From positions 1 to 49,360 of the forward strand of contig JAILFH010000115.1 in NCBI GenBank assembly GCA_024697645.1: a stretch of DNA of 49,360 nucleotides, read 5' to 3'. The notes beneath the pieces are model-generated. The model was not told the DNA's origin. It worked only from the letters and a program-made list of their open reading frames with translations, and searched no databases. The stretch comes from Prevotella sp. (GTDB lineage Bacteria > Bacteroidota > Bacteroidia > Bacteroidales > Bacteroidaceae). The translations under genes and the position numbers were made by a program. Below are positions 1-8,204 of the stretch, piece after piece. Each line of letters starts with the position of its first letter. The stretch's first letter is position 1.

Positions 1-473
1 TGAGCAAGCGAGCGAATCAGGGCAACTCGCTGCTGCTGACCAAACGACATCTGACCAATCTTATCATGTTTCTTCTCGGCAATGCCCAAGCGTTCGAACC
101 ACGAGTCGATCTGTGTTTCTGTTGCAAAACCCGTCAGGCGGTTCTTGATGAGCACGTTCTCCCACGACGACAGTTCGGGAAACAGACGCAACTCCTGAAA
201 CAGATAACTCACGTGGCACTGACGGAGGTCGACCCAGTCGCTTGTGCGAAAACTGGCGGAAGACCGCTCATCGAAAAGCAACTCACCCGAGAAATCGTTG
301 CGATAGCCCACCAAATAACTACAGAACGTGCTTTTACCCATTCCACTGTCGGCCTTAATGAGATAGATCTTTCCCTTCTCGAACACTACCTTCTGCTGCC
401 AGATTTGAGAATGCAGGTCAGCAGTGTTGGCAAACACGTGAGGCTGGATATTCTTTAGCGTGATTGAGTTCAT
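1..473 (-). CDS. ABC transporter ATP-binding protein, partial (C-terminus off the window)
   Basis: Read from the ATG at 473 leftwards, 157 codons are visible before the window ends. The protein has a Walker A motif ADSGMGKST (residues 41-49), a Q-loop glutamine (Q93, LFQELRLF) and an ABC signature MSFGQQQR (142-149), which together identify a nucleotide-binding subunit. Walker B and the H-loop lie beyond the edge. No transmembrane partner is visible, so substrate and direction of transport cannot be told. It starts 7 bases after the stop of the rsmE-lipoprotein gene on the same strand, so it is probably the distal gene of that operon. The signature reads SFGQQQ rather than the usual LSGGQ, with the QQQR tail common in export-type or LolD-like ATPases. 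Confidence 0.85.
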   Translation of the reverse strand, partial: MNSITLKNIQPHVFANTADLHSQIWQQKVVFEKGKIYLIKADSGMGKSTFCSYLVGYRNDFSGELLFDERSSASFRTSDWVDLRQCHVSYLFQELRLFPELSSWENVLIKNRLTGFATETQIDSWFERLGIAEKKHDKIGQMSFGQQQRVALIRSLA

Positions 474-480
474 ATCACAA

Positions 481-1860
481 TTATTTCGTTGTATAAACAA
501 TAGTGGCTACATCGCCCAGCAGTGGCTTCACAAACGGGAAGGCATGCCCCATCGGGTTGTCGGAGGAAGTGAGGTTGGATATATTGAAGACAATTCCCAT
601 CTTGCAGCCCTTCAACTCATCAACGATGTTCGACGAAAGCGGTTGAGGAGCTGGAGAGAGCAATGCTGCGGCGCCCTCAGAGGTCGTACCGCTATAGAAT
701 TGCAACTTAGGTTCGGAATCTGTCTTCTTCACGCCAAAATAGAACGATGTGCTACCGCTCTCGTAGCAATAACCGTTGGGAGCCCAGTCAACAATACGAC
801 TGCCTTTCTTACATGAAGTTTTCCAATAAGGAACATCCATAATCCATTGATTATGAGAAAGTTTTGCAATCATATAGAGATTGTTTTTCTCCTTCGAGAG
901 CGTGGGCATTGTAATAGCCATATCACCATTGATGCTCTTCACTATCAAGTTCATATCAATGGCGGAGTTGATGCCTGCGAGCAATGCCAGCAGACCTTCG
1001 TTCTCAAGCATGAGCGGCAGGAATTCGTTGCCGTCGACATTCATGAAAACACCCATTGCCGAACTCTTGTCAAGCGCATTCAGATAGGTGCCCTCGATGG
1101 GTCGAAATACCTTCGCCGACTCCTTCAGTGCAGCGTCAATCTTCTTGTTGAACGAGAACGTCTTGCCCTCCATCAACAGATGGTCTTTCTCCTTATGCAT
1201 CGCGGCAGCAATGATTACCTGTGAGGGTTCTGCATCGTGCGGAGCACCGAGTAGGAACGGCGATACAAGTTGTTCTGGAAGAGCCTGTGCCTGAGCCACA
1301 AGCGCCATTGGAGCATCGATAGAATCGAGATTCTCAAATATCTGAGACGCTTTACCGCTGCGCTCTTCGTCCTGACCGAGATAGCGAATCAGACGCTGCT
1401 GCATCTGTCGCTGGTCGGCAACAACAACGGGACCCGCCAGAAGCAGAGCCTCATCGTTGAAAGCAACGGCCCAGGAGCCATTTAGCACCGAGACCTGAGC
1501 ATCACTGAGCGCTTCAACGGGCTTGCAGCGACCTTTTGTAGCGAGATTTGAGAGTACTTCTTTTAAGTGATCTGAGTCACGCACTGAGGCACAGAGTCCA
1601 AGGGTGCCGTCGGCGGTTTCGAAGAGGTATATTTTCTGAGTGAGGTCGATTCCGCAGTCGTCAGTTCCGCTTGCCATCAGGAGTGTCTGCAATAGGGCGT
1701 TGCTCCCTACTCCACTCACCTTGCTCACGTCGACAGACATCAGGGCGGTGCTATTAGCAGGAAGTGCGCGCTGATAGCCTTCTTTCGCACAGGAGACAAG
1801 TCCGAGCACACAAACAAGCAACACAAGCAACGTGGAAAGTCGCTTGGCGAGATGAGCCAT
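481..1860 (-). CDS. Possible independent DUF4836-type lipoprotein from an internal start within the rsmE frame
   Basis: The internal ATG at 1860 would give a 459-residue lipoprotein: short N-region with K6 and R7, hydrophobic core, lipobox LVSC with Cys24, then a roughly 430-residue domain. The mature part begins with a short acidic and polar stretch and contains AMGVFMNVDG and other segments typical of the DUF4836 family of Bacteroidota surface or periplasmic lipoproteins of unknown function. No strong Shine-Dalgarno sequence precedes the ATG, but that is not informative in this phylum. If used, this start resolves the odd position of an export signal inside a cytosolic rRNA methylase. It is listed separately so the alternative is not lost. 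Confidence 0.55.
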   Translation of the reverse strand: MAHLAKRLSTLLVLLVCVLGLVSCAKEGYQRALPANSTALMSVDVSKVSGVGSNALLQTLLMASGTDDCGIDLTQKIYLFETADGTLGLCASVRDSDHLKEVLSNLATKGRCKPVEALSDAQVSVLNGSWAVAFNDEALLLAGPVVVADQRQMQQRLIRYLGQDEERSGKASQIFENLDSIDAPMALVAQAQALPEQLVSPFLLGAPHDAEPSQVIIAAAMHKEKDHLLMEGKTFSFNKKIDAALKESAKVFRPIEGTYLNALDKSSAMGVFMNVDGNEFLPLMLENEGLLALLAGINSAIDMNLIVKSINGDMAITMPTLSKEKNNLYMIAKLSHNQWIMDVPYWKTSCKKGSRIVDWAPNGYCYESGSTSFYFGVKKTDSEPKLQFYSGTTSEGAAALLSPAPQPLSSNIVDELKGCKMGIVFNISNLTSSDNPMGHAFPFVKPLLGDVATIVYTTK

Positions 1861-2553
1861 CGTCACTGCTACAAGGCCAGCAGTCTCAGTGCGTAACCTA
1901 CTGGTACCTAGCGAGATAGGCTCAAAGCCATTGTCCATTGCAAGTTTTACCTCATCAACAGAGAAATCACCTTCTGGACCAACGAGCACGAGGGTTTCGT
2001 CGGAAGGATTTTGCTGTAACTGCTCAAACAGGTCAGCACGGCTAATCTCATCGTAACAATGGGCAATGAACTTACGCCCCTGACGAGGCTGCGAGACAAA
2101 CTGCCTGAAGGGAACCATTTCGTTCACCTTCGGCAACCAAGCCTTACGGCTCTGCTTCATCGCCGAGACAACAATCTTTTCGATGCGGTCGACACGCAAC
2201 TGACGACGCTCTGAAAACTGACAATCGAGAAAGGTAAGTTCATCGAAACCTACTTCGGTGGCCTTCTCGGCCATCCACTCCATACGGTCAATGTTCTTCG
2301 TTGGGGCAATGGCGAGGTGCATACGGCCATTCCACATGCGTTGCTGGGGCTCTGACTCCAGAATATCATAAAAGCAGTGCTTATTGTTGGCAATCGTCAC
2401 CTGTGCCCTATGAAACACACCCTTCCCGTCCTGCAGGAAAATCTCGTCGCCTTCCTTCAGTCGCAATACACGCAGTGCATGAACCGCTTCTTCCTGAGGC
2501 AACTCAGATTGTTCCGCAGCATTGGGAACATAGAAAAACCGAACTTCTTTCAT
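481..2553 (-). CDS. rsmE: RsmE 16S rRNA m3U1498 methyltransferase fused in frame to a DUF4836-type lipoprotein
   Basis: A 690-residue open frame. Residues 1 to about 235 are a complete RsmE, the SAM-dependent methylase of U1498 in 16S rRNA, with the SPOUT-fold C-terminal motifs VGPEGDFS and LGTSRLRTETAGL. RsmE proteins normally stop within a few residues of that motif (about 230-245 aa). Here the frame continues into a lipoprotein signal (KR, then a hydrophobic stretch ending LVSC, Cys255) and a domain resembling Bacteroidota DUF4836. A Met at residue 232 sits exactly where an independent lipoprotein would start. What is seen is one uninterrupted frame; whether one fused protein, two proteins, or both are made is not known. 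It overlaps the preceding BFN gene by 4 bases (ATGA), which indicates translational coupling. Confidence 0.85.
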   Translation of the reverse strand: MKEVRFFYVPNAAEQSELPQEEAVHALRVLRLKEGDEIFLQDGKGVFHRAQVTIANNKHCFYDILESEPQQRMWNGRMHLAIAPTKNIDRMEWMAEKATEVGFDELTFLDCQFSERRQLRVDRIEKIVVSAMKQSRKAWLPKVNEMVPFRQFVSQPRQGRKFIAHCYDEISRADLFEQLQQNPSDETLVLVGPEGDFSVDEVKLAMDNGFEPISLGTSRLRTETAGLVAVTMAHLAKRLSTLLVLLVCVLGLVSCAKEGYQRALPANSTALMSVDVSKVSGVGSNALLQTLLMASGTDDCGIDLTQKIYLFETADGTLGLCASVRDSDHLKEVLSNLATKGRCKPVEALSDAQVSVLNGSWAVAFNDEALLLAGPVVVADQRQMQQRLIRYLGQDEERSGKASQIFENLDSIDAPMALVAQAQALPEQLVSPFLLGAPHDAEPSQVIIAAAMHKEKDHLLMEGKTFSFNKKIDAALKESAKVFRPIEGTYLNALDKSSAMGVFMNVDGNEFLPLMLENEGLLALLAGINSAIDMNLIVKSINGDMAITMPTLSKEKNNLYMIAKLSHNQWIMDVPYWKTSCKKGSRIVDWAPNGYCYESGSTSFYFGVKKTDSEPKLQFYSGTTSEGAAALLSPAPQPLSSNIVDELKGCKMGIVFNISNLTSSDNPMGHAFPFVKPLLGDVATIVYTTK

Positions 2554-3095
2554 GAGAGTTTTCTTCTGCGTAACTCGTCGCGCAAATGCGACGCGAGTTC
2601 ATACTTTTCTTCATCAATGGCCTTGTCGAGCGCATCCCTCAGCATATCTGTTGAAATAGAATTCACAGGAATCGCTACACCTCGAGCATCCTGACTGTAC
2701 TCCACACTCTGCTTTTCCATCAACTCCTTATCTATATAAATAGGAAGACGGGCAATGTGGGAAAGCAACACTGCGTCGCTGATTCGGATGGCGACAGGAT
2801 CGAGAGTCTTGAGATTTACCAAAAGCGCCCGATACTGTCCCTCAATAATACCAGTGATGAGAATCTCAAATTGCAGGTCGGTCTGCATCGCCAACACATC
2901 CCAAAGCACCTCAGGCAATAGCCTGCCGGTGATAGGAGCATGATTAAGGCGAAGACTGAACTCGCGAACCATCGCCTTATCGCAGGGAATAGACAACTGA
3001 CGCTGCTCTTCTTCATCAGTCAGAATCAGCAGTCCCAGTTCGTCACTACCCACAATCTCGGTGATGCTCTTAAATTTCAGTTTGATGCGTTCCAT
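2550..3095 (-). CDS. Bifunctional nuclease (BFN/DUF151) domain protein with C-terminal UVR motif
   Basis: From the ATG at 3095 the product has 181 residues. The first about 130 match the BFN (DUF151) family (SDELGLLILTDEEE, FEILITGIIEGQYRA, RISDAVLLSHIARLPIYID), proteins named for nuclease activity of a plant member but of unclear role in bacteria. The last about 35 residues (LDKAIDEEKYELASHLRDEL) are a UVR motif as found in UvrB and UvrC, a helical protein-contact element. The frame stays open upstream to 3272, but that extension overlaps the permease gene and lacks family similarity, so the later start is chosen. The stop overlaps the rsmE start by 4 bases. Confidence 0.85.
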   Translation of the reverse strand: MERIKLKFKSITEIVGSDELGLLILTDEEEQRQLSIPCDKAMVREFSLRLNHAPITGRLLPEVLWDVLAMQTDLQFEILITGIIEGQYRALLVNLKTLDPVAIRISDAVLLSHIARLPIYIDKELMEKQSVEYSQDARGVAIPVNSISTDMLRDALDKAIDEEKYELASHLRDELRRRKLS

Positions 3096-3234
3096 CTGCA
3101 ATAAATTGATTTGTTCAAAAGACTCACGGCCTGAGCCGCAAGTAAATATTCTTAAAACCTGAGGGCAACGATGTCCGCAAGCACTCATTTCCAATATCTC
3201 ACGGCGAAAGATATACGCAAGATTCAGGACGAGC

Positions 3235-4554
3235 CTATGCCTTTTTCTGCTCTGGTTTGAATACGAGTGCAAAGGCTACACCAACAACCAGCGCGAAGGT
3301 GGCAAAGATGAACCAGCAAGTCTGCCAGTCGCCAACGAGATAGCCATTCTCCCAAGTGCAATAACTGTTCACAATCTCACCAGCGGCGAGTGTTCCGACC
3401 GTAGCACCAATACCGTTGGTCATCATCATAAACAGACCTTGCGCTGAAGCCTTCACTGAAGGTTCGCACTCCTGATCAACGAAGATACCACCCGAAACGT
3501 TGAAGAAGTCGAAGGCTACACCATAGACGATGCAACTCAGAATGAACAGCAGCACGCCCGGCATTGCGGGATTGCCCACACCGAAGAAACCGAAACGGAA
3601 CACCCATGCAAACATCGACATGAGCATCACTACCTTGATACCGAATCGCTTCAGGAAGAACGGAATCAGCAGAATGCAAAGGGCTTCACTGACCTGAGAG
3701 ATAGAAGTGAGCAGTGTGGCGTTATTGGCTGCGAACGATGTGGCAACGGCTGCATCGGTAGAACCCTTGAAACTCGTGATGAACGGACCTGCATAACCAT
3801 TTGTCACCTGCAGACACATACCCAGCAGAGCAGAGAAAATGAAGAACAGCGCCATCTTCTTCTGCTTAAACAGTTTGAAGGCGTTCAGGCCAAACTGCTC
3901 GAGTAGTGTGGATTTTCCTTCTTTCTTCTCCGGACGGCACTCGGGCAACGTCAAACAGTAGGCAAAGAGCAAAATGCTCAGCAAGCCTGAAACGAAGAAC
4001 TGCATATAGGTGTATTGGAACTTATGGGCGTTTTCAGCCAAAGTGAACGAGAATGCTCCATCTTCCCATACAGCGCAGTTGACAAACCACATCGTTGCGA
4101 TGAAACCAACAGTTCCAAGCACGCGGATGGGCGGGAAGTCCTTCACTGTGTCCAGTCCACGTTCTTTCAGAATGCTGAAGGCAGTGGTGTTAGCAAGAGC
4201 AATAGTCGGCATAAAGAAGGCAACGCTCAGTGTGTAGAGTGCAATGAACAAAGCCTTGTTGGGCAACTCCTGTCCGAAACCTGCCCGTACGCCAAGCCAC
4301 CAACAACCCAACATGAAGATACCTGCCATCAGATGGCACCAGCCCAGTAACCTCTGAGGCTGAACCCACTTATCGGCTACAATACCCATCAACGTAGGCA
4401 TGAAGATTGAAACGATACCCTGAATAGCGTAGAACCACGAAATCTCACTACCTAATCCTGCTACTCCCAGATAGTTTCCCATACACGTCAGATAAGCCCC
4501 CCAAACAGCAAACTCCAGGAAGTTCATCGTTGCTAATCTCGTCTTAATTCCCAT
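3235..4554 (-). CDS. MFS permease of the nucleoside:H+ symporter (NupG/XapB-like) family
   Basis: A 439-residue integral membrane protein with about 12 hydrophobic helices. The N-terminus (MNFLEFAVWGAYLTCMGNYLG) and PTLMGIVADKW, the loop after helix 2, match the nucleoside:proton symporter branch of the major facilitator superfamily, which includes NupG and XapB. Expected role is uptake of nucleosides or a related small solute at the inner membrane; the exact substrate cannot be read from sequence. A consensus promoter lies just upstream (4587-4616). The gene leads a minus-strand cluster with the BFN gene after a 139-base gap. Confidence 0.85.
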   Translation of the reverse strand: MGIKTRLATMNFLEFAVWGAYLTCMGNYLGVAGLGSEISWFYAIQGIVSIFMPTLMGIVADKWVQPQRLLGWCHLMAGIFMLGCWWLGVRAGFGQELPNKALFIALYTLSVAFFMPTIALANTTAFSILKERGLDTVKDFPPIRVLGTVGFIATMWFVNCAVWEDGAFSFTLAENAHKFQYTYMQFFVSGLLSILLFAYCLTLPECRPEKKEGKSTLLEQFGLNAFKLFKQKKMALFFIFSALLGMCLQVTNGYAGPFITSFKGSTDAAVATSFAANNATLLTSISQVSEALCILLIPFFLKRFGIKVVMLMSMFAWVFRFGFFGVGNPAMPGVLLFILSCIVYGVAFDFFNVSGGIFVDQECEPSVKASAQGLFMMMTNGIGATVGTLAAGEIVNSYCTWENGYLVGDWQTCWFIFATFALVVGVAFALVFKPEQKKA

Positions 4555-4586
4555 ATTTCTTTCTTTTTATGTATGATTTCAACTTG

Positions 4587-4616
4587 CAAAGATACGAATA
4601 AGTGAGCGGACTACAA
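4587..4616 (-). promoter_or_regulatory. Bacteroidota-type promoter for the MFS permease
   Basis: On the minus strand a -7 box TATCTTTG (plus-strand 4587-4594) and a TTG -33 box (4614-4616) are separated by 19 bases, matching the TTG-N19/20-TAnnTTTG consensus of this phylum. It is 32 bases upstream of the permease start. Confidence 0.75.
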
Positions 4617-4866
4617 AAAGAAAGACAAAAATTTTTTATTTTTTAAATGAGGAGGAATGAGAACGTTATTAAAAGGGGAAAACAAGACGGTAACACCAAA
4701 ACGGCGTTCTACAAATAGCAAGTTACAGATTACAAATTATAAATATGTGGCGCAAAAAATCAGGGTGCGCTGTAAACAAATTCACGAATTCGTTTAAATT
4801 CAAAATAGTGAAGTTAAAACAACTCCAATTCGTGGATTTTTGATGAAAGCAAAGTTTATTCCTCGA
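4617..4866. other. Intergenic DNA, AT-rich, with one spaced inverted repeat
   Basis: No open frame of interest. The only structure seen is an 8-bp inverted repeat, CACGAATT (4783-4790) and AATTCGTG (4827-4834), just beyond the 3' end of the AraC gene. The right arm is followed by GATTTTTG on the plus strand, so it is at best a weak terminator-like element. Confidence 0.4.
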
Positions 4867-5961
4867 TTATGAAAGTGCTGTCCTGCGGAATTCTCCAACG
4901 GTGATGCCGACAAAGCGGGAGAATTGCTGATAGAAGAAACTTCGGTCATTGAAACCGCACATTTTTCCAACTTGCGTAGTGGAGTATTCGGGATGCTTGA
5001 CCATCAGATCCTTTGCCTCTTCTATGCGACGACGCAAACGCCAAGAGCGGAATTCCTCACCCATAACTTCGCGAAAATAGTGATGGAACTCTTCATCCGT
5101 CATTCCTGTCATTGATGCGATTTCTGAAACTGCGAGATCGTTGTTCAAATAGCCTTTGGTCTCAATCCACTTATCGAGCAAATCCTTTCCTATGGCCTTG
5201 CTTACCTTCTGGGGAACTACTGTCACTTGCTCTTCTTTCTGATAGATAGCAGGTAGAATGATTGGGGCACTAAGACCATAGTTGATGAAGCAAGTGGCGA
5301 ACATCGCATAGAAGATAGCAAGAGCCATCGTAAGACACATGTCGACGATGCGTTCGTTGAAAATCATCAGCAACGAGAGGAAACCTACTGTAAGCGAAGC
5401 CCAGAAGATGAAACGAATCCAACCCATACTATGCTTAATCTCGTCTTCCTCATAATAAGCATCGATCTGATTGAGGAATACCTTCCGACCGTGCATATAC
5501 CACCGAATGTAAACAGCGAGTTGAATGAGATAGAACACAACACAGAGGGCATGAACATAAATATACTGATGGCTGGGTAAAAGGATGAACGAACCTATTA
5601 GCAGGCATTCGATGCAGAGAATGACGACCAGTTGATAAAAGATTCGGCTACGTGTGACCATACTTGGCTGAACGAGAACAAGAAGTCCCATCGTGAAGAG
5701 CATAGCCTGAAGGAAGGCTACAGATAAGGCGATGCACGAACTCAAATAATTAATGCTGCCTCCACTGTCGTAACTAATCTGCAGAAGGTTGAGCCCTCCG
5801 AGAATAAGAACAGCAACTGTGAGGATGTATTTCGTGAGACGAAACTTATCTGCGCGCCCATCTGCAGGGGCTTTCACCTGTGCGAGAATGAATCCTGTGA
5901 TCAGCATGCAACTCGACGCAGCCACCATGATGTATAAATAGAGCGAATCCAACGACATCAC
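4867..5961 (-). CDS. Membrane-anchored AraC-family transcriptional regulator (7 TM helices plus HTH)
   Basis: A 364-residue protein in two parts. Residues 1 to about 240 contain seven hydrophobic segments, with a charged cytoplasmic loop (YYEEDEIKHS) between the fifth and sixth. Residues about 260-364 form a two-helix-turn-helix AraC DNA-binding domain, with AVSEIASMTGMTDEEF as the first HTH and TTQVGKMCGFNDRSFFYQQF as the second. This architecture suggests a membrane sensor that binds DNA directly. Its ligand is unknown. It is transcribed away from the carbonic anhydrase gene across a 320-base gap, so it may act on that gene, but this is inference from position only. Confidence 0.85.
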   Translation of the reverse strand: MMSLDSLYLYIMVAASSCMLITGFILAQVKAPADGRADKFRLTKYILTVAVLILGGLNLLQISYDSGGSINYLSSCIALSVAFLQAMLFTMGLLVLVQPSMVTRSRIFYQLVVILCIECLLIGSFILLPSHQYIYVHALCVVFYLIQLAVYIRWYMHGRKVFLNQIDAYYEEDEIKHSMGWIRFIFWASLTVGFLSLLMIFNERIVDMCLTMALAIFYAMFATCFINYGLSAPIILPAIYQKEEQVTVVPQKVSKAIGKDLLDKWIETKGYLNNDLAVSEIASMTGMTDEEFHHYFREVMGEEFRSWRLRRRIEEAKDLMVKHPEYSTTQVGKMCGFNDRSFFYQQFSRFVGITVGEFRRTALS

Positions 5962-6241
5962 ATTTTCAATATATAGAGTTTCTAAACATTATTGTTCTAA
6001 TCAGTGTTTCAACGTAGCCAGAGTCTTAACCTTCCGTCAGAAATCACATCTGCTTGACAAGATGGACTTTGCCAAAACAGACAGTCGGAAATCAATCTGA
6101 CGCCAGTAATTAGTCATTAACGGTCAACCTTGTAGCCAATGAGTGTCAACTGTTTGCCCACACAGAAAAATTTTTCATTGAAGCGATGCTGAACTCGGCC
6201 ACAAATTTAAACAAAAATTTTAATATTATCAACTTTTTTGT
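5962..6241. other. Divergent intergenic region between the AraC gene and carbonic anhydrase
   Basis: No coding potential seen. A short inverted repeat, CGTCAGA (6035-6041) and TCTGACG (6096-6102), lies in the middle and could be an operator or an RNA hairpin. No consensus -7 box was found for the AraC gene. Confidence 0.4.
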
Positions 6242-6249
6242 TAACTTTG
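6242..6249 (+). promoter_or_regulatory. -7 box for the carbonic anhydrase gene
   Basis: TAACTTTG matches the phylum's TAnnTTTG -7 consensus, 32 bases before the ATG. No clear TTG lies at the proper -33 distance, so this may be a regulated or weaker promoter. A purine-rich AAAAAAGGAGTG lies ahead of the start. Confidence 0.6.
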
Positions 6250-6281
6250 CGAACAAATAATTTCAAAAAAGGAGTGAAGTT

Positions 6282-6836
6282 ATGATGATAGATCAAATTC
6301 TTGCTTTCAATAAGACGTTTGTAGCCCAAAAAGCCTACGAACCATTCATCGCGGACAAATATCCCGACAAGAAACTGGCCGTGCTCTCCTGCATGGACAC
6401 ACGACTAACCGAATTGCTACCTGCCGCACTTGGACTGAAGAACGGTGACGCAAAGATAATCAAGAATGCGGGTGGACTTGTAATCTCACCTTTCGACTCT
6501 GCGATGCGCAGTCTGATTGTTGCAATCTATGAGTTGGGTGTTGAGGAAATCATGGTGGTTGCCCACTCCCATTGCGGTGCGTGCCACATGAGTTTCGACC
6601 ACTTCCACAAAGAGATGATTGAGCGCGGCGTAAAGGAAGAAACACTGGAAACTATTCGCAAATGCGGCGTCGACTTGAACCACTGGCTCGAGGGATTCAA
6701 GGATACTGAGGCTTCGGTCAGAAATACGGTTGAAACAATTAAGACGCACCCTCTCGTACCGAACGATGTGGTGGTCAGAGGTTTTATCATCGACTCTGTG
6801 ACTGGCGAACTTGAGGAGCAAGACCTCAATAAGTAA
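6282..6836 (+). CDS. Beta-class carbonic anhydrase
   Basis: A 184-residue cytosolic zinc enzyme that interconverts CO2 and bicarbonate. The ligand and catalytic set is intact: Cys37-x-Asp39-x-Arg41 (CMDTR) and His95-x-x-Cys98 (HSHC). It also has the family segments KNAGG and ISPFDSAMRSL. The length is that of the short beta-carbonic anhydrases often annotated YvdA-like. Two adjacent ATG codons (6282 and 6285) could each start it. It appears monocistronic, with its own -7 box, and faces a divergent membrane AraC regulator. Confidence 0.93.
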   Translation: MMIDQILAFNKTFVAQKAYEPFIADKYPDKKLAVLSCMDTRLTELLPAALGLKNGDAKIIKNAGGLVISPFDSAMRSLIVAIYELGVEEIMVVAHSHCGACHMSFDHFHKEMIERGVKEETLETIRKCGVDLNHWLEGFKDTEASVRNTVETIKTHPLVPNDVVVRGFIIDSVTGELEEQDLNK

Positions 6837-7029
6837 TTTTTCTGTGAAGAAGCCACATACTAATTCGTAGACCAACACGAAACGAAAACTTTAACTCAAC
6901 GATAAAGGTAAAGAACGAAGTATTTAATCAACAAGTACCAAATCTTAACAACAAGTAGAAAAATTTAAACAAAAACGTAAGTGCAATGCCTAACGAGGCA
7001 AAACACGATGTAATCATTCAAACAGAGAT

Positions 7030-7461
7030 ATGGAAATTATCAGGGCAACAAAAACCGCAGAACAAGCCGGAGCGTACTATGTGCGCATTCAGGCAATGGC
7101 ACGAAAACATCATATTCCTCTTACTGCGGAATTTGACGACCACGACGGCCCTGAGACGAAATACCTCGTCGCTATTGACAACTATCTACCCGTAGCCACC
7201 TGCCGTCTCTACCCCATCGACGATGAACACATGATGCTGAGTCGCATCGTCGTACTTGAGGAATATCGCCATCAAGGACTCGGCACGCTCATAGTCAGCG
7301 AAGCCGAGAAATGGGCAAAGGAACTGGGCTATCGCTTTGCGGTGCTAGAAAGCCGCGATAACAAAATCGCATTCTATGAGAAAATGAACTATGTGGGCGA
7401 CTATCAACAACGCATAGAAGGCACGTTCATCTGCTACAGAATGGAAAAAGAACTTCGCTGA
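7030..7461 (+). CDS. GNAT-family N-acetyltransferase
   Basis: A 143-residue acetyl-CoA-dependent transferase. The acetyl-CoA site is visible as VVLEEYRHQGLGTLIVSEAEKWA (R/Q-x-x-G-x-G/A pattern, residues about 75-97), followed by LESRDNKIAFYEKMNYV, a typical motif B. The substrate is unknown. The ATG at 7030 is chosen because the GNAT fold begins immediately (MEIIRA). It heads a plus-strand cluster with the flavoprotein 33 bases later. Confidence 0.88.
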   Translation: MEIIRATKTAEQAGAYYVRIQAMARKHHIPLTAEFDDHDGPETKYLVAIDNYLPVATCRLYPIDDEHMMLSRIVVLEEYRHQGLGTLIVSEAEKWAKELGYRFAVLESRDNKIAFYEKMNYVGDYQQRIEGTFICYRMEKELR

Positions 7462-7494
7462 CACATTATTTATAACTATAAACTAATACAACAC

Positions 7495-8169
7495 ATGGAA
7501 AGAAAAGTGAAGGCTCTGTTTATTAATGGAAGCCCAAGAAAGAACAAGAATACTGCCCAGTTGCTGCTAAAGGCAATGGAAGGTGCTGAGAGCGCTGGAG
7601 CGGAAGTTGAAATGGTGAATCTTTACGACCGCAACCTGAACTACAAAGGCTGCATGAGTTGCTTTGCATGCAAACTGAAAGGCGGTCGGAAGGGTGTCTG
7701 CTCGTTCAAGGATGACCTGCAGCCGATTCTGGAAAAAGCCGTACAGGCTGACGTGCTGATTTGTGGTTCTCCCAACTATTGCAGTTATCCAACTGCAATG
7801 CTTCGTGCATTTATGGAGCGTCTTGTGTTCCCGGCAGTCAACTACTCCGACTACAGCAAGCCTATCATATTGAAGAAACTGCATTCAGCGACCATCTACA
7901 CGATGAACTGTCCGAACGAGGACGTCTACAGAAAAGCGAACTATCATATTCTGATGGACACTCAGGCTCGTCAACTCGGAATGTTCGGGCCAACGGAGAT
8001 CCTCTGCTCCTACGACACCTATCAGTTCGTCGATTACAGCAAGTACGACGCCGCTTCCTTCAACGAAGCCCACAAGGCCGAGGTTCGAGACAAGCGATTC
8101 CCGAAAGATCTTCAGAAGGCTTTTGAATTAGGCAAACGTCTTGTTGAAGAATCAAAGGACGATGCTTAA
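7495..8169 (+). CDS. Flavodoxin-fold NAD(P)H-dependent FMN reductase, iron-sulfur flavoprotein-like
   Basis: A 224-residue protein with the phosphate-binding loop of FMN reductases, NGSPRKNKNTAQ, near the N-terminus and GSPNYCSYPTAMLRAFMER in the middle. A cysteine cluster (CMSCFACK then VCSF) lies around residues 52-70, as in the iron-sulfur flavoprotein family, which suggests a possible Fe-S centre. Predicted role is cytosolic electron transfer or quinone/nitro reduction; the natural substrate is unknown. It lies between the GNAT and tannase-like genes with short gaps (33 and 35 bases), so the three are probably cotranscribed. Confidence 0.85.
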   Translation: MERKVKALFINGSPRKNKNTAQLLLKAMEGAESAGAEVEMVNLYDRNLNYKGCMSCFACKLKGGRKGVCSFKDDLQPILEKAVQADVLICGSPNYCSYPTAMLRAFMERLVFPAVNYSDYSKPIILKKLHSATIYTMNCPNEDVYRKANYHILMDTQARQLGMFGPTEILCSYDTYQFVDYSKYDAASFNEAHKAEVRDKRFPKDLQKAFELGKRLVEESKDDA

Positions 8170-8204
8170 GACTAAGAAGTGTATAAAGCACTGAGATAAT
8201 AAAA

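Noticed and set aside
3096..3272. Longer start for the BFN/UVR protein
   Set aside because: It overlaps the permease gene and has no similarity to the family; the domain begins at the chosen ATG.
4783..4834. Inverted repeat CACGAATT as a firm terminator for the AraC gene
   Set aside because: On the minus strand no T-run follows the stem and the loop is 36 bases, so it is mentioned only as a weak structure.
6986..7195. 69-codon frame starting just before the GNAT gene
   Set aside because: It overlaps the GNAT gene in another frame and lacks any domain; the GNAT frame carries clear motifs.
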